In this document: piece by piece, positions 6,543 to 7,638 of the stretch
How positions within the stretch are numbered: the stretch's first letter is position 1
Layout of the letters: each line of letters begins with the position of its first letter
Source of the DNA: an uncultured Clostridia bacterium
Lineage (GTDB): Bacteria > Bacillota > Clostridia > Christensenellales > Borkfalkiaceae
DNA: 7,638 nt
Direction: 5' to 3'
Assembly (NCBI GenBank): GCA_946540675.1
Contig: CAMNIW010000061.1
Location: 1 to 7,638 of the forward strand
The notes under the pieces: model-generated
What the model saw: only the letters and a program-made list of their open reading frames with translations
The model's database searches: none
Told to the model about the DNA's origin: nothing
Program-made: the position numbers and the translations under genes

Positions 6543-6571
6543 TTGACAAATTCCGCAAGGTATAGTATCAT
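6543..6571 (+). promoter_or_regulatory. Predicted sigma-A promoter for the DUF3793-flavodoxin unit
   Basis: A perfect TTGACA (6543-6548) is separated by 17 bases from TATCAT (6566-6571). The transcription start is expected near 6578, directly against the first operator palindrome. It is divergent from the promoter at 6474-6502. Confidence 0.75.
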
Positions 6572-6578
6572 ATACCCA

Positions 6579-6596
6579 AGTTAGCAACTGCTAACT
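6579..6596. promoter_or_regulatory. Operator palindrome 1 upstream of DUF3793-flavodoxin
   Basis: Arms AGTTAGCA (6579-6586) and TGCTAACT (6589-6596) are perfect inverted repeats around a central AC. It covers the predicted transcription start, where a bound dimeric repressor would block initiation or clearance. It shares the 16-bp core GTTAGCAAnnGCTAAC with a second copy 34 bases downstream. The regulator is unknown; a DtxR-like or MarR-like dimer would fit a site of this size. Confidence 0.75.
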
Positions 6597-6613
6597 ATAT
6601 TGTTTGCCCGATA

Positions 6614-6629
6614 GTTAGCAATCGCTAAC
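6614..6629. promoter_or_regulatory. Operator palindrome 2 upstream of DUF3793-flavodoxin
   Basis: GTTAGC (6614-6619) and GCTAAC (6624-6629) flank AATC. It differs from copy 1 only at the two central variable positions of the core. It lies in the transcribed leader, 19 bases before the ATG at 6649. Centre-to-centre distance to copy 1 is 34 bases. As RNA, either copy could also form a six-base-pair hairpin. Confidence 0.75.
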
Positions 6630-6648
6630 CACAGTGGACGGAAAGTAT

Positions 6649-7206
6649 ATGTCTGAAGAATTGTTCGTAAAATACTGTTCGCCGACGCTTGCGGGGATAA
6701 AGACGGGAAGTTTGTTTTCCGCAAAGTATTCTTCGGAAGAAGAACTCGACCGCTTTATCCGCGACATAAACGAGCGCCTTATAAAAAAGGGTTTAAGGGT
6801 CGTCCCCTTGAAAAAGGACGGGGGAATAGCGCTCATCTACGCTTACAGACCGAGTAAACTCCGATTCGATCTCGGCGAAAAACAGGCGAGAGAAATTCTC
6901 GAAGAAAGCGGATACGAATCTCTCGACCCCGACGCGCTTTTGTCGGCGTTGAAAAGGAGAATAAACGGCGGCGGAGATTTTCCGCACGAGATAGGACTTT
7001 TTCTCGGCTATCCGCCCGAAGACGTAAAGGGGTTTATAGACAACAAGGCAAAAAACTTCAAACGTTCGGGGATATGGAAAGTTTACGGCGACGAGAAACG
7101 GAGCGACGCGCTCTTTTCAAAATACAGAAAATGCGCGGACGTATACTTGAAAAAATACAGAGAAGGCAACACGCTGGAAAGACTGACAGTCTTTTCCGCG
7201 ACGTAA
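6649..7206 (+). CDS. DUF3793 family protein
   Basis: This encodes a 185-residue soluble, presumably cytoplasmic protein of the uncharacterised DUF3793 family, recognised from several blocks: KYCSPTLAGIKTGSLF near residues 8-23, FPHEIGLFLGYPPEDV near 111-126, GIWKVYGD at 141-148 and KYRKC at 158-162. Two cysteines, C10 and C162, sit in the conserved blocks. No function is established for the family to my knowledge. In Clostridia it often lies directly before a flavodoxin gene, as here, which suggests a role in flavodoxin-dependent electron transfer or in the same metal-limitation response; this is inference. ATG 6649 is chosen over GTG 6634, which adds only five residues. GGACGGAAAG at 6637-6645 is a modest ribosome binding site. 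The frame ends in tandem TAA codons and the flavodoxin gene follows after 27 bases. Confidence 0.85.
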   Translation: MSEELFVKYCSPTLAGIKTGSLFSAKYSSEEELDRFIRDINERLIKKGLRVVPLKKDGGIALIYAYRPSKLRFDLGEKQAREILEESGYESLDPDALLSALKRRINGGGDFPHEIGLFLGYPPEDVKGFIDNKAKNFKRSGIWKVYGDEKRSDALFSKYRKCADVYLKKYREGNTLERLTVFSAT

Positions 7207-7233
7207 TAAACGGTAAAAGGGAGATTTTTTGAT

Positions 7234-7638
7234 ATGAAAAAAGCGGCAGTGATATATTGGAGCGGCACGGGCAATACGGAGGCTATGGCAAACGCGGTAG
7301 CCGCGGGAATAAATAAAGCCGGGAGCGAAGTGGATATGTATACGGCGGGAGAATTTTCGGACGACAAAGTCGCGTCTTACGACGAGATCGCGTTCGGGTG
7401 CCCGTCCATGGGGGTCGAACAACTCGAAGAAACCGAGATGGAACCTATGTTTACGGCTTGCGAAACCAAACTCGCGGGCAAAAAGGTAGCGCTTTTCGGC
7501 TCTTACGGCTGGGGAGACGGAGAATGGATGCGAAACTGGGAAGACAGATGTGCGGCGGCGGGGGCAAAACTCGTATGCGGCGGAGTTATCTGCGGCGGCG
7601 AGCCCGACGCGGACAAACTTGCCGAATGCGAAGAACTC
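7234..7638 (+). CDS. Flavodoxin (3' end cut by window edge)
   Basis: The first 135 residues of a short-chain flavodoxin, a small FMN-binding electron carrier that can replace ferredoxin when iron is scarce. The FMN phosphate loop is WSGTGNTEAM at residues 9-18. CPSMGVEQLEE at 56-66 is the first isoalloxazine loop, and FGSYGWGDGEWM at 88-99 is the second loop region with aromatic residues. This is very close to the full length of clostridial flavodoxins (about 140), so only a few codons should be missing. AAAAGGGAG at 7215-7223 is a strong ribosome binding site ten bases before the ATG. It lies 27 bases after the DUF3793 gene with no terminator or promoter between, so both are probably transcribed from the operator-controlled promoter at 6543-6571. 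Confidence 0.93.
   Translation, partial: MKKAAVIYWSGTGNTEAMANAVAAGINKAGSEVDMYTAGEFSDDKVASYDEIAFGCPSMGVEQLEETEMEPMFTACETKLAGKKVALFGSYGWGDGEWMRNWEDRCAAAGAKLVCGGVICGGEPDADKLAECEEL

Noticed and set aside
6634..6648. GTG start five codons upstream for the DUF3793 protein
   Set aside because: The ATG at 6649 begins at the family-typical N-terminus and has a purine-rich site before it; the GTG itself lies only four bases after the second palindrome with no ribosome binding site.
1..7638. Defence system, CRISPR array, mobile element, tRNA or riboswitch
   Set aside because: I found no regularly spaced repeats, transposase or integrase motifs, tRNA-like folds or recognisable riboswitch cores on either strand.

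Overview
The window looks like a chromosomal segment of an anaerobic, probably gut-associated member of the Clostridia (Bacillota). Three things point there: strong Ile ATA and GCG/TCG codon use in a mid-GC genome, canonical TTGACA/TATAAT-type promoters with AGGAG-type ribosome binding sites, and a DUF3793 gene followed by a flavodoxin, a pairing I associate with Clostridia. A Christensenellales-like lineage is possible, but that is a guess.

Layout. (1) 3-278 (+) is the C-terminal end of an unrecognised protein that enters from the left. (2) 343-1278 (+) is a polytopic membrane protein with its own promoter, closed by a strong bidirectional terminator (1291-1325). (3) 1526-2917 (-) encodes a COG2509-type FAD-dependent oxidoreductase. 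Just after its stop codon, in the same frame, lies a 55-codon coding-like stretch (1358-1525), probably a decayed remnant. Its 5' leader carries a long interrupted palindrome. (4) 3051-5707 (+) is a probable operon of a YlmH-like S4-domain RNA-binding protein, an ABC ATPase and an ABC-2 permease (NatA/NatB-like exporter). It starts from a promoter so close to the first ATG that the mRNA may be leaderless, and it ends at a second bidirectional terminator (5713-5750). (5) 5749-6450 (-) is a small two-helix membrane protein with a possible PH-like domain. (6) 6649-7638 (+) is a DUF3793 protein followed by a flavodoxin cut by the right edge. Two near-identical 16-bp palindromes lie between their promoter and start codon, which indicates repressor control.

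The two minus-strand genes are each divergent from a plus-strand unit, with back-to-back promoters in short spacers (2918-3050 and 6451-6648). Most genes are ordinary housekeeping or transport functions. The most informative parts are the paired operators in front of the DUF3793-flavodoxin unit, which may be a redox or metal-limitation response, the in-frame remnant behind the oxidoreductase, the palindrome at the oxidoreductase 5' end, and the possibly leaderless YlmH start. I see no CRISPR array, tRNA, rRNA, insertion sequence or clear defence system.
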